This document shows, piece after piece, positions 48,288 to 57,969 of a DNA stretch of 64,000 bases; the stretch's first letter is position 1, and each line of letters begins with the position of its first letter. The DNA is taken from the NCBI GenBank assembly GCA_023300185.1, contig CP097092.1:1560537-1624536 (forward strand), in the 5' to 3' direction. Made by a program: the position numbers and the translations under genes. The notes beneath the pieces are model-generated. The model saw only the letters and a program-made list of their open reading frames with translations, was not told the origin of the DNA and made no database searches. This stretch comes from Lancefieldella parvula. Lineage in GTDB: Bacteria; Actinomycetota; Coriobacteriia; Coriobacteriales; Atopobiaceae.

Positions 48288-50213
48288 CTATGAGCGTCTA
48301 ATAAGCTCAGTAACAAGAGCTGCAGCATCAGCACACTGACCAGCGTTAACGTTCTCGCGAACATCAGCGGCGGTACGGCTGAGTGCAGGAAGTCCATCCT
48401 CGTTTAAGCCCATTAAGGTAACGGAACGAACTGAATTCTGCATTGCAGGAGTTGCGTCAGTGGTTCCCCAATCAAATGTGCTCTGCTCAACATCAATGTG
48501 AAGATCAGTTGCAATAGTAGAAAGGAGTCGAGTCATTCTACGGTCAGCGCGGCGAACGTTGCCAATTCCTTCATTCTTAAGGATGGAGAGTGAACCAGCA
48601 CCAACGCAGTCAAGGTTAATCAGGAAAGCACCACGAATATCAGTTCTATGCTTTGAGAGGAACTCTCTCATGCCTGCGTGATCAAAGTCAGATGCTCCAA
48701 GCGCAACAAACCAAATGTCATGTGCAATGAGTTCGTCATCAGAGAGAGACAGAACGGCATTACGAAGATCATCCTCAGAAATAGCGGCTGCATCTTCAGA
48801 GTCGGTCTCTTCACGATTCTCAGCAGATGGTGCTGCACCGCCCTTCCAGTCATCCGATGGACCGTCGTTGCGACCGAAGAGTCTAAAGGAGCGACGCTTT
48901 GCCTCAGGAGTCTTTGCGTCTTGTGCCTCTGTTAAACCCTCATCGGCTGAAATGGTATCGAATGGGCTCTCTGCATCTTCTGCCTCTGGAGTTGGCGCAG
49001 GTGCCTGAGTTGGAACATAGTGAGGAGCTGGCTCGGAAGATGGAGCCAGTGGATCGACGGCATCGCCAGAAGGATCAGGAAGATCAAAGAGGGACGCACG
49101 ACGAGCAAAATCATTCTTGGCGTGGAGCTCATGTGTTGCTTCAGGCTGTACCTGCGTTGCATCTGCATCAGCGGACTCATGAACCTGCTTCATGGTTGCA
49201 TTAAGCTCATCGTCAACAGAATCATAAGCAACGGTGTTGTCAGCAGCAGCATCCTCAGCCTGATTATCTTCTGTTGTTGCATTTACAGCCTCTGCAACAT
49301 CCTCAAGAGATGCAGTCTGGCTTGCACCAGTAGTGTCATAAGCAACGTAGCTTACTTCGCAATCTTCAGGAAGAATGCCCAGTGAATTAAGAACTTCCTC
49401 GCCGTGGCGGACGCCTTCCACCTCATCAGGCTCTGGGATAAGTGCAGCTGCATCTCCTGCAAAATGATGAACAACCTCAGGTCGATGACCGGTAGGACGG
49501 ACATTCTCGAGAATACCAAGAAGCGCTGCGACTGAAGACTTGTTGTTGTTTGCGCCAATAGTGCAAGGTGCAAAACGCTCTGCAATAGTTGCGACAGAAA
49601 GAACAACAAGTGGAAGAGCTGCAAGAATACCAACAATCCAGAAAAGGACACGAACTGGATCAGGGAGGAAACGAAGAATCTGAACAAACGTAGCAACAAA
49701 CACTGCAACTACACACCAACGCGCATACCTCTGTGCAAGTGGTACGTACTTTGCTACAGGAGACTCAACAAGGAAGTTTGTATGTGGGGAGTCATAGTGA
49801 GCAACGATGACGATTGGACGGTTACCCTTTGCAACAAGCTCACCAGTGGCCTCGTGCTTAGCAACGACGTTCTGGCTTCTGATGGAAGATCCAAATGAAC
49901 CAAGAATGTCATTACCAAAGTACTTGAGGCAAGTAAGTGCACCAAAGCCAGCAACAAGCAAAACACCAAAAGCAATAAGTGCTGCATTGCCAGTGCCTGC
50001 AAAAATAACACCAATGAAGAGGAGAATTAGATAAATTGAATAACCAAGACTCTTAATAGACTTAGCATCAAATTCTTCAATGGTTGCCTCAAGCCCGTGA
50101 AGTTTCATTTCTTCAGCAATGGTTTGAGCAGCCTGAAGCTCCTCTTGGCTACCGGCAGGAGCAATATCAATCTGCTCGTCTAGATAGTCAACATAGTCAT
50201 GTGTAATGGCCAT
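48288..50213 (-). CDS. membrane protein with M28-peptidase-like domain, probably catalytically impaired
   Basis: The 641-residue protein starts MAITHDYVDYLDEQI (AAGGA upstream of 50213). It has an N-terminal M28-like segment, about four transmembrane helices (two near residues 57-95 and two near 175-220), and the metal motif VAHYDSPH. A roughly 200-residue acidic, low-complexity insert (rich in Glu, Ala and Asp) follows, then the C-terminal part WFVALGASDFDHAGMREF with NLDCVGAG. In active M28 enzymes the bridging Asp lies in GAxDNxSG, but here it reads GANNNKSS. The GxEExG pair is changed to GASDFD. Function is therefore uncertain; a degenerate aminopeptidase or a binding protein is possible. 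Confidence 0.75.
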   Translation of the reverse strand: MAITHDYVDYLDEQIDIAPAGSQEELQAAQTIAEEMKLHGLEATIEEFDAKSIKSLGYSIYLILLFIGVIFAGTGNAALIAFGVLLVAGFGALTCLKYFGNDILGSFGSSIRSQNVVAKHEATGELVAKGNRPIVIVAHYDSPHTNFLVESPVAKYVPLAQRYARWCVVAVFVATFVQILRFLPDPVRVLFWIVGILAALPLVVLSVATIAERFAPCTIGANNNKSSVAALLGILENVRPTGHRPEVVHHFAGDAAALIPEPDEVEGVRHGEEVLNSLGILPEDCEVSYVAYDTTGASQTASLEDVAEAVNATTEDNQAEDAAADNTVAYDSVDDELNATMKQVHESADADATQVQPEATHELHAKNDFARRASLFDLPDPSGDAVDPLAPSSEPAPHYVPTQAPAPTPEAEDAESPFDTISADEGLTEAQDAKTPEAKRRSFRLFGRNDGPSDDWKGGAAPSAENREETDSEDAAAISEDDLRNAVLSLSDDELIAHDIWFVALGASDFDHAGMREFLSKHRTDIRGAFLINLDCVGAGSLSILKNEGIGNVRRADRRMTRLLSTIATDLHIDVEQSTFDWGTTDATPAMQNSVRSVTLMGLNEDGLPALSRTAADVRENVNAGQCADAAALVTELIRRS

Positions 50214-50402
50214 ACTGCGTCCTTCGTTGGCATGTCTTCTGACAGGTTTCATACATACGTCATTAGTATACGTCTTATATCGAAATATAGCGGTTAAAGT
50301 GTATTTTTACGTCCAAATTTAGAAATTCTGCACTAAATATCAAAAACTTTCGTATATGTTTAGAGAGATTTGAGTTCAACTAGCAAAAAGCGGGAGGTGG
50401 AT

Positions 50403-51383
50403 ATGGCTCCAAACGATCAAACTCTAGGTAATAATGAACTGGGTGCCTGGAGGATTTTCTCGCTATTTATGCTGCTGCTTCAAAAGGGACCTTTGCCTTC
50501 GGCAGAGATTTATACGGCGATTTACTCGGATTTATCTACTGACTCTGCATTAAGAACGTTTTCAAGAGATCGCGCTGTTTTAAAACAACTCGGGTTTGCA
50601 ATTACTGAGGTAAAAACAGGAAAAGAAAAGTCATTCTATCTTTCGGACTCAAATTTCTTTGATTCCTCGTACGACTTAAGTCCTGAAGATGCCAATCAAC
50701 TGCTTGTTATCTGCAGCGCAGTTCTAACTGATACAACTTTTGTGTACCAAGAGAAATTGAGAAACGCGCTCTCTAAAATTGTGGGTAACTTTTATTCCTC
50801 GGACTCAGGCAAACCAGACAGCAAAAAACTCAGCGCTTCTTCCCAAAGCAAAGTCTTTCCTGTTCTATACGAATCACTCAGCTCTAAACAACTGGTAAAC
50901 GTCACCTATACAAATTCACAGGACCAGATTAAACAAAAGCGTCTGGGCGTTCTGGACTTCTTTGTTTCACAGGGACTTCTGTACTTTGTGGGGCAAGATT
51001 TTTCGTCCGGTACTGAGAGCGCTTCAATCAAAACTTTTCGCATTGACCGTGTCTTAGATGCTGCAATTCTTAAAGATGAGCACTTCTCCATTCCGAAAGC
51101 TTTTAATTCAAATGACTACAACCTGCTTGATTTCCAGCTCGGATCGCAGGCTGGCACTCTTGTTGCATTTGTCCCCAAAAACATACTCGCTGCTTTTGAG
51201 CATTTCTCGCAAGGTCAAGGGGATGTTGAGCTCCTCTCCAATGGCGCTTTGTGGACCGTTGCTTACGCCCATGAAAACACTGCTTTATCTTGGATTCTTG
51301 CTCATGGATTGATTCCAAGGTCTCCAGAGTCTCTTCTCGCAAAATGGAAAGAGTCTTTAAGCGAGGTTGCCAATGGCCGTTAA
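50403..51383 (+). CDS. WYL-domain transcriptional regulator (PafB-like)
   Basis: The 326-residue protein has an N-terminal winged-helix region (WRIFSLFMLLLQKGPLPSAEIYTAIYSDLS; RTFSRDRAVLKQLGFAI) and a C-terminal WYL-type domain (VLYESLSSKQLVNVTYTNSQDQ; KRLGVLDFFVSQGLLYFVGQDF; FRIDRVLDAAIL). The WYL tripeptide itself is replaced (LLYFVG). The ATG at 50403 has GGGAGG upstream. It overlaps the next WYL gene by 11 bases, like the pafB-pafC pair whose heterodimer activates the mycobacterial DNA-damage response. Confidence 0.85.
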   Translation: MAPNDQTLGNNELGAWRIFSLFMLLLQKGPLPSAEIYTAIYSDLSTDSALRTFSRDRAVLKQLGFAITEVKTGKEKSFYLSDSNFFDSSYDLSPEDANQLLVICSAVLTDTTFVYQEKLRNALSKIVGNFYSSDSGKPDSKKLSASSQSKVFPVLYESLSSKQLVNVTYTNSQDQIKQKRLGVLDFFVSQGLLYFVGQDFSSGTESASIKTFRIDRVLDAAILKDEHFSIPKAFNSNDYNLLDFQLGSQAGTLVAFVPKNILAAFEHFSQGQGDVELLSNGALWTVAYAHENTALSWILAHGLIPRSPESLLAKWKESLSEVANGR

Positions 51384-52464
51384 AAACACCTCTTTTGGAA
51401 GAAAAAACATTTCTTCAGCCGTCTACAAACTCGTGTTGCTTGCCGCTGCATTTAGAGATTCTTTTGACGCGGTTGAGTTAAGTGCGGTCCAGTCACGCTT
51501 TGACATCTCCTCAGAAGAAGCTGCTATTCTGATGGAGCTCTTGCAGCTTACGGACGAGAATGGCTATCTTCCCCTTCCGCTTACTGGAGATCAAGACACT
51601 TTGACACTCGTTGGAGAGTCTCCCTTTAAAACTCGCAGGCTTGTCTTAACGGACGAAGAAACGTTAGCGCTTAAAGAGGCGTTTACAACACTTGCTTTGC
51701 CTCAAGAAAGTATATTTTGGAAACTTCTGAAGTCTCCATATACGGCAGACTCTTCGTCAAATGATGCTTCAGCTCCGCTTGTCTCCAAAAGTCACTCTAA
51801 AGAAGTAAATACGTTCCTCACCTGCTCAAATGCAATTGCCGAGTCACAAATTATTTCATTTGAGTATCGTTCTGAGATGGCGTATGTGGAAACTCAAAGC
51901 AATAAAGAAGCTGTAATCAGCCAAAGAAATGTTCTTCCCTATCAATTGTCATACGGCGAGAACGGCTGGCTTATCGAGGGAATAGATTTAGACCTCGAGC
52001 AGCAAAGGGTCTTCAGAGTCAATCGCATGAGCCGCATTGAAGCCCGCTCCGCTTCATTGAAGCAGTTAAAACTTGCAGAAAACGTAAAAGAATCTTCTAC
52101 GCAAGAAAAATCGCAGTTAGTAGAGCTTGTCTTTCTTGATAAAAGTGCTCTTACGCACTATTCGTGGCCGGGGCTTAAAACAGTTGGAAACCAGCGCAAT
52201 GCCGCAGAGATTAAAGCAACTGTCCCCTATTACGGCGGAACGTGGCTGCTACAGCGATTGCTTGCCCTTAAGGGAAAAGTAACAACCAAAGACAAGGCCG
52301 TGATGCACGCAATGCGCACTTACGCTGCGTCTTTACTTGCTGACAGAAGAGCAGCTCTAAGCCAATCAGGTAATTACAGCTCTGCTAAGCGTCGTGTTCT
52401 TCTCGCCACTTGGCAATTTGCTCGGAGATGTCCTTTGTCAAGACACGCTGGTAGTTCTTGTTAG
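51373..52464 (+). CDS. WYL-domain transcriptional regulator (PafC-like)
   Basis: The 363-residue protein has an N-terminal helical HTH-like region (KLVLLAAAFRDSFDAVELSAVQSRFDISSEEAAILMELLQL) and a WYL-type domain (ISFEYRSEMAYVETQSNKEAVISQRNVLPYQLSYGENGWLIEGID; RVFRVNRMSRIEARSAS). A C-terminal helper domain is present. The ATG at 51373 uses GAGG and sits inside the end of the previous gene, so they are coupled. Its last 80 bases overlap the convergent helicase gene, and the residues there (RRCPLSRHAGSSC) look non-conserved. Confidence 0.82.
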   Translation: MAVKNTSFGRKNISSAVYKLVLLAAAFRDSFDAVELSAVQSRFDISSEEAAILMELLQLTDENGYLPLPLTGDQDTLTLVGESPFKTRRLVLTDEETLALKEAFTTLALPQESIFWKLLKSPYTADSSSNDASAPLVSKSHSKEVNTFLTCSNAIAESQIISFEYRSEMAYVETQSNKEAVISQRNVLPYQLSYGENGWLIEGIDLDLEQQRVFRVNRMSRIEARSASLKQLKLAENVKESSTQEKSQLVELVFLDKSALTHYSWPGLKTVGNQRNAAEIKATVPYYGGTWLLQRLLALKGKVTTKDKAVMHAMRTYAASLLADRRAALSQSGNYSSAKRRVLLATWQFARRCPLSRHAGSSC

Positions 52465-55402
52465 GCAGCGATTTCAAGAACGAGCTGCCATATCGCTTGG
52501 ATACTAGCCTGGAATCGGCAAGCACCAAAACGCCCTTGTCATCAGCACTTCTAATAAGGCGACCAGCAGCCTGCTTTGTTGCAATTACCGCCTCTGGCAG
52601 AGAATAACGCCACCACGCACGATCTTCTCGCGCTTCACGCTCTTTGACCAGCGGTTCATTAGGGCTTGCAAACGGAAGCTTAGGAATTACTACGCACCTA
52701 AGCGTGTCTCCCGCAGCATCAAAGCCTTCCCAGAACGATTTAAGAGCAAACAGCGAGAGGTTCTTTTCGGCTAGGAACTTTTCACGAACACGACGTGCAG
52801 AAGAAGAGCGCTCCTGGCAGGCAAGATTAAGGCCCTGCTCACTCAAGCGTGGCTCCAACGCTTCATAGAGGCGCTCCATATCGCGTCTGTTGGTAAAGAG
52901 CGTCAGCACCGAACCGCCCATCTGAACATGAACGTCGTATAGCAGCTTTTCCAGAGCGTCTAGGTAGCCTGAATCAGTTGGTGCGGGCATATCCTCAGCC
53001 ACAAAGACGCCCATATGATTCTCGTAGTCAAAGCTTGACTCTAAGTGCAGACTCTTGTGTTCAAAGGCGCCTCTATCCAGGCCAACAGCATGCTCAAAAT
53101 GCGAGAAATCATCTCCAACAGCAATGGTCGCTGAGGTAAACACAACGGAATGCGTCTCCGGCAGCCACTTCTCTGCCAGCTCTGCGCCAATATCAAGCTT
53201 CTCGGCCACAAGAGCCTCAGAGCCAATATCACGCTTCAGTCGGGTCAACTTTGCTGAATAGACGTAACTCTTGTCTGTTCCCTCGCAAATGAGCTTCAGC
53301 GACTCCAGAAGGGCGCTCAAGAACACCCCCGCCTCGCTCAAGTTGCTCGCAAGGTTTGGAGCTGATGCGACAAGCGCATCGGTAGTTTTTCCTATACGAA
53401 GCGCCGCTTCTTCAAGAGCAGAAAGAGCAACGGAAGCGGTCTCCAAGACCTCTTTCCATTCCTCTGTCTCTCTTACCTCATCGTTAATCCAAAGCTGAAG
53501 GGAGTTATAGCCACCATCACTTTTAGCCAACGGAGCCAACTCATGCACGGTAGCCATAAGGTTGCCCATTGCTGCCATGGCTCGCTGAACTGCGGCGGCA
53601 GAGCGCGTGAGAAGACCGGTGAGCAGCGTAGAGTCCTCAAGATTAGCGGCGCCCACCATAGCGGCATGGATGGCTCCGGACTTAATCCCACCAAGCAGCT
53701 CAAAGCCGTTTCGCATCTCTTTGGCAGAAATTTCTACTGCCCACTGACGGCGAGCTTCAGCCTCAAAGCCATGGGCCTCATCAATCACCCAATGTCTGAT
53801 AGGTGGCAGAATTTTACCGTCAGCAGCAACGTTTCTAAGCAACAGAGAGTGATTGGTCACCACAACATCCGAAGATCCTGCACGTTTACGAGCTCCATGA
53901 ACAAAGCACTCATGAGGGTAATACGGGCACTTAGAGCGCAGGCACTCCGCTGCTTTGATAGTTACCATCTCTCGTGGAACCGAGCGCCAACGAATCCCCA
54001 ACGCATCCAAATCGCCATCAGCCGACTGGCACGCGTACGCATAAATCACCGCAATTGCGGTCAGCATGTCAGACGCAACACTGTTGCTCGAGCGTCCCTC
54101 CTGATCAAGCAGCGTCAGTGGAAGTTCCTCAAGAGCGGCCCTATCAACGCGATGCAGGCACGGATAGTGCTCGTATCCTTTTAAGCTGCAGAAACTCAAT
54201 CCGTTTGGCAACGCTCGTGCAAGAGCCGGAAGGTCATGAACAACTAGCTGGTCAGTCAAGGCGTTTGTCTTTGTAGCAATGCCTACGGTAACGTCATTTT
54301 TCTGCGCAAAAAGAACCTCAGGCAGCAGGTATGCAATCGACTTGCCAATGCCAGTCCCCGCCTCAAGCTCTCTATGCGAAGAAGTGACCAGCGCATTTCT
54401 GACCTCAACGGACATGCTGACTTGCTCGCTGCGCGTCTCAAATTTGTCATACATCTGTGAGACAACGCCCGGCTTAGCAAACGCTCTGTGAATCTCGTCT
54501 TTAGAAATCGGCAGCATGGCAGGCGTCTCTGGGTCGTCCGCGTCTCTTCTCGCCTTTGCTTTTATATCGGCAACAAGCTGGCTGCGAATGTCCTTGAGCG
54601 AGAAAAACGTGCCCGAGATCTCTGCATCTGCAAGTTCAGCACCTGTTGCATCTTTCTTTGCGACACCGCGCTGAACTGCTTCTTCTTCCTTCATTTGCGA
54701 CAAATACGAGAAGATTGGCCTAAACGTCCACTCCACTCCGTCGTGCATTGACGCCAGTTTGGCGAGAAGACCGCGGGGCAGATTCATAAGTCCCAAAAGC
54801 AAGATGCGCCACATACCACAAAGAGCATCTACGTCGTCACTTGCGCGGTGCGTAACCTTCATGGTGCCAAACGCTTCAGCCATGCTGGAAAGCTTGTGCG
54901 AAGAAAGTCGAGGTAGAGCTATGCGTGAGAGCGACAGCGTATCAATCCAGGTATCAGAGACCGAAGTTCCACCGGGTACCCGTTCAATAAACGTACGGTC
55001 AAAGGTGGCGTTGTGTGCCAGAACCGGAAGTCCGCCAACAAACTCTGCAAGGGCAGCAACAGCTTCTTTTGCGCTTGGCGCACCTTTAACATCTTCGTCG
55101 GTAATTGAGGTCAGAGCCGTAATTTCTTCTGGAATTGAGCACCCTGGATCAACAAAAGTCTGAAAGCGCTCCACAATCTCTCTGCCGCTCAATTTAGCAG
55201 CAGAAATCTCAATAAGAGAGCATTTCTTAAAGGACAGACCTGTTGTCTCGGTATCCAAAACAACAATGTCGTCCTCTAAGACATCAAATGACTCATGCTC
55301 CGCCCTCTCTGCAAGCTCTAAATACTTTTTGCGAACCGCAGAGGGGGTACCTGGAAGAATGAGTTCTTCTAGTTTTTGCGTAGCGCTTTTAGTGCTGGTC
55401 AT
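52385..55402 (-). CDS. dinG: exonuclease-DinG helicase fusion
   Basis: The 1005-residue protein joins an N-terminal DEDDh exonuclease (VVLDTETTGLSFKKCSLIEISAAKL; LAHNATFDRTFIE; HRASDDVDAL) with an XPD/DinG-type superfamily 2 helicase. Helicase features: Walker A EAGTGIGKSIAYLLPE, DEAH box VIDEAHGFEAEAR, Fe-S-type cysteines (CLHR, CLRSKCPYYPHEC), and the C-terminal motifs FTSATIA, LTLFTNRRDM and AAGRLIRSADDKG. It likely resolves R-loops, D-loops or G4 structures in repair. It neighbours two WYL regulators often tied to DNA-damage response. The stop region overlaps the PafC-like gene. Confidence 0.94.
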   Translation of the reverse strand: MTSTKSATQKLEELILPGTPSAVRKKYLELAERAEHESFDVLEDDIVVLDTETTGLSFKKCSLIEISAAKLSGREIVERFQTFVDPGCSIPEEITALTSITDEDVKGAPSAKEAVAALAEFVGGLPVLAHNATFDRTFIERVPGGTSVSDTWIDTLSLSRIALPRLSSHKLSSMAEAFGTMKVTHRASDDVDALCGMWRILLLGLMNLPRGLLAKLASMHDGVEWTFRPIFSYLSQMKEEEAVQRGVAKKDATGAELADAEISGTFFSLKDIRSQLVADIKAKARRDADDPETPAMLPISKDEIHRAFAKPGVVSQMYDKFETRSEQVSMSVEVRNALVTSSHRELEAGTGIGKSIAYLLPEVLFAQKNDVTVGIATKTNALTDQLVVHDLPALARALPNGLSFCSLKGYEHYPCLHRVDRAALEELPLTLLDQEGRSSNSVASDMLTAIAVIYAYACQSADGDLDALGIRWRSVPREMVTIKAAECLRSKCPYYPHECFVHGARKRAGSSDVVVTNHSLLLRNVAADGKILPPIRHWVIDEAHGFEAEARRQWAVEISAKEMRNGFELLGGIKSGAIHAAMVGAANLEDSTLLTGLLTRSAAAVQRAMAAMGNLMATVHELAPLAKSDGGYNSLQLWINDEVRETEEWKEVLETASVALSALEEAALRIGKTTDALVASAPNLASNLSEAGVFLSALLESLKLICEGTDKSYVYSAKLTRLKRDIGSEALVAEKLDIGAELAEKWLPETHSVVFTSATIAVGDDFSHFEHAVGLDRGAFEHKSLHLESSFDYENHMGVFVAEDMPAPTDSGYLDALEKLLYDVHVQMGGSVLTLFTNRRDMERLYEALEPRLSEQGLNLACQERSSSARRVREKFLAEKNLSLFALKSFWEGFDAAGDTLRCVVIPKLPFASPNEPLVKEREAREDRAWWRYSLPEAVIATKQAAGRLIRSADDKGVLVLADSRLVSKRYGSSFLKSLPNKNYQRVLTKDISEQIAKWREEHDA

Positions 55403-55413
55403 AACCTACAAAT

Positions 55414-56374
55414 CTACTGACGATCCTCAAGTGCAAACTCAATAAAGCGAGTGCAGAGCTCAGGGAAATCAATGCCACCGGTACGAGCAGAATCAGGCAG
55501 CAAAGAACGTGCGGTCATACCAGGAATGGTATTTGTCTCCAAGCACCACTGGCACGCCGTCCTCCGTAACAATAAAGTCACTACGAGAAACGCCGCGGCA
55601 ACCAAGTGCATTGTGAGCCTTAATTGCCAGCTCCTGAGCACGTGCATACACTGCAGGCTCAAGACGAGCTGGAATCACATGGTGCAGGGATGCGGGCTCG
55701 TATTTTGTCTTAATGCTGTAGAACTCATCGCCCGTAACAATCTCAACGATTGGTAGAGCGGTTGGGTCCTCGTTGCCAATAACAGGAACGGTAATCTCCG
55801 TTCCCGCTATGCTCTCCTCAATCAGAATGCGCTCGCCCTGTTCACCTGCAAGTTCTAGTGCAGCAGGAAGCTCTTCTCGCGAAGTGACGCGTGTGACGCC
55901 GTAGCTGGAGCCGTTGCCAGAAGGCTTTACAAACATAGGGAGTCCGAGGTCCTCGATAAGCTTGTCTACCTGCTCATCTGTAAAGACGGTACCTGCAGGA
56001 ACGTCAATTCCCTTAGGCGTTGGAACTCCTGCCTGCCTATACATGAGCTTTGACAGCTCTTTTTCAGTTCCCATAGCAGACGCAAGAACGCCAGAAAACG
56101 TGTAAGGAATGTGCAGAATCTCGAGAAGACCCTGGATGCAGCCATCCTCGCCAAAACGACCGTGCATAGCAACGTATACGACATCATAACCACCCTGAGC
56201 AAGGGTAACTACAAAGTCTTTTTCTGCAACATCAAGCAGGTCAACACTGGTAAAGCCAGCTTCTTTGAGTGCTGCTGCACACTGCTTGCCAGACTCCATT
56301 GCAATCTCATGCTCGTCTGACCAGCCACCTGAAACAACTGCTACATGAAGCTTTTTTAGCTCTTCACGTGTCAT
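55414..56374 (-). pseudogene. ddl: D-alanine--D-alanine ligase, interrupted by one frameshift near the 3' end
   Basis: From the ATG at 56374 (AAGGAGCGG upstream) the frame shows the ATP-grasp signatures VAVVSGGWSDEHEIAMESG, MHGRFGEDGCIQGLLEIL, PMFVKPSGNGSSYGVTRV, SIKTKYEP and GCRGVSRSDFIVTEDGVPVVL. It then shifts at about 55540 and stops at 55493. The other frame continues ETNTIPGMTARSLLPDSARTGGIDF, the conserved metal/ATP-binding end of Ddl, to a stop at 55414. Removing one G restores a normal 320-residue enzyme. Ddl makes the D-Ala-D-Ala dipeptide for lipid II, which is essential, so an error or suppressed frameshift is more likely than true loss. Confidence 0.9.
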
Positions 56375-56473
56375 TTCCGCTCCTTCAGATAAGTCTCCCA
56401 TAGGGTAAACTCTAGTAAACGTATTTCTTCTAAGATACCGCAGATAGCTTAGAAGAGTTGGAGAAGGACAAAA

Positions 56474-57592
56474 ATGCAATCAAATAATACTCTTGACGGC
56501 ACAAACACCACGGCTGACGGCGCAAACATCTCCGCGCTTGATTCTCGTCCACAGAAGGCTGCCGCCAAATCTGACCTCAGAAGCCTTTCATCAGAACAAA
56601 TCCTTGAACTGGTGACTTCCCTTGGCCAGCCAAAATTCCGCGCAAAGCAGATTGAGGAGTGGATCTGGTCTAAGGGCGCTACCTCTTTTGATCAGATGAG
56701 CAACCTCCCAAAAACACTGCGAGAAGAACTATCTAAGCAGGTAACGCTTGCTGGTGCTGAGCAGATTGTTCGCCAGGTCTCTGAGGATGGAAGTCGTAAA
56801 TACCTGCTTCGCTACCCTGATGGCACCTCTGTCGAGTGCGTTGGCATGCCAACCGGCAATAAGCTTTCGGTCTGCGCTTCTACACAGGCTGGCTGCGCCA
56901 TGGGCTGTGCTTTCTGTGCAACAGGCGCTGCTGGTCTCACGCGCTCTCTTTCTGCGAGCGAGATTTACGAGCAGGTTATGCACGTCCGCGACGATTTTGA
57001 CGCACGCGTTACCAGCGTTGTTCTTATGGGTCAGGGCGAGCCCTTCATGAACTACGACGCCACTCTTGCGGCTATGAGACGCCTCAACTCCCCTGACGGA
57101 GCTGGCATTGGTGCTCGCCATATTACGGTATCTACCTGCGGTGTTATTCCAATGATTAAGCGTTTTGCTTCTGAGCCAGAGCAATTTACGCTTGCCGTTT
57201 CGCTTCACTCTGCAGTGCAAAAGACGCGCGACTCTCTTATGCCAGGAGTTCGTAAATACTCACTAATTCACCTGTATGACATTATGGGAGAGTATGTCGA
57301 TAAGACCGGTCGTCGTCCAACGTATGAATATGCACTGATCAAAGGCGTTAACGATTCTGACAATGAGCTTGGAGCTTTGAGAGACTTCTGTCGAGGAACG
57401 CTCTGCCACGTTAACATCATTCAGCTTAACGAGATTGAGGGTTCTAAGTTCCATCCAACATCCCCTGCCCGCGCACAGGAGTTTGTAAACAGCCTCAACT
57501 CTGTTGGCGTTGAAGCAACCATCCGTCTTTCTCGTGGATCTGACATTGATGCTGCTTGTGGACAGCTCTTCCAGAAGAGAAACGTACGTTAA
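56474..57592 (+). CDS. rlmN: 23S rRNA (adenine-2503-C2)-methyltransferase, radical SAM
   Basis: The 372-residue enzyme methylates A2503 of 23S rRNA and A37 of some tRNAs. The radical SAM motif is CAMGCAFCATG (CxxxCxxC). Other family features are GQPKFRAKQIEEWIWSKGA at the N-terminus, VLMGQGEPFMNYD, VSTCGVIPMIKRFA, SLHSA and the C-terminal Cys in DIDAACGQLFQK that acts with an upstream Cys in catalysis. The ATG has AAGGAC upstream. It is transcribed divergently from ddl, with about 100 bases between. Confidence 0.96.
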   Translation: MQSNNTLDGTNTTADGANISALDSRPQKAAAKSDLRSLSSEQILELVTSLGQPKFRAKQIEEWIWSKGATSFDQMSNLPKTLREELSKQVTLAGAEQIVRQVSEDGSRKYLLRYPDGTSVECVGMPTGNKLSVCASTQAGCAMGCAFCATGAAGLTRSLSASEIYEQVMHVRDDFDARVTSVVLMGQGEPFMNYDATLAAMRRLNSPDGAGIGARHITVSTCGVIPMIKRFASEPEQFTLAVSLHSAVQKTRDSLMPGVRKYSLIHLYDIMGEYVDKTGRRPTYEYALIKGVNDSDNELGALRDFCRGTLCHVNIIQLNEIEGSKFHPTSPARAQEFVNSLNSVGVEATIRLSRGSDIDAACGQLFQKRNVR

Positions 57593-57640
57593 GCAGTGCT
57601 ATATCGATAGTGCTTAACAAGCTATTCATGCTTTAGTGCA

Positions 57641-57672
57641 AAGAAGGGACCCTCTCGAGTCCCTTCTTTTTT
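57641..57672 (+). terminator. Rho-independent terminator of rlmN
   Basis: GAAGGGAC and GTCCCTTC form an eight-pair stem (extendable by A-T pairs) with an eight-base loop and a TTTTTT tail, 50 bases after the rlmN stop. Confidence 0.9.
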
Positions 57673-57696
57673 AGTTCATATAGTAGAACATTTGTT

Positions 57697-57969
57697 CTAT
57701 TGAATTGCGTTTAGCCATTCTCTTTCTACTCTAGCTTGATGAGAAAGAATGTTTTTCGCACTTTTCCTATTACCGCTACTTGAATAGTCATCAAGAATTG
57801 CATCGAGCGCTCTTCTCGATCTTCTCATCGCATGAAGAAAACTTCTTTGCGCCTCTTTAGTCAACAAAGCATGTTTAGCGAGAAAAGCTATTCCGAGTAA
57901 TGAGACACTGTAGATATAATCGCAAACTTTATCTTCATTATGCTTCTTTACTGTTTGATAGTTTTTCAA
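57697..57969 (-). CDS. small protein downstream of parB, unknown, start uncertain
   Basis: The 90-residue frame overlaps the parB end by 32 bases and reads YSVSLLGIAFLAKHALLTKEAQRSFLHAMRRSRRALDAILDDYSSSGNRKSAKN, with a helical, basic character. The first codon is TTG, without a clear ribosome site. A TAATG at the parB stop opens a different frame of only 16 codons, so the true start is unresolved. No family is recognised. A LexA-box-like sequence overlaps its stop codon. Confidence 0.45.
   Translation of the reverse strand: MKNYQTVKKHNEDKVCDYIYSVSLLGIAFLAKHALLTKEAQRSFLHAMRRSRRALDAILDDYSSSGNRKSAKNILSHQARVEREWLNAIQ

Noticed and set aside
57685..57698. LexA-box-like AGAACATTTGTTCT
   Set aside because: It lies between the rlmN terminator and the 3' end of a small gene, overlapping its stop codon, and is not upstream of any start. 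Probably coincidence.
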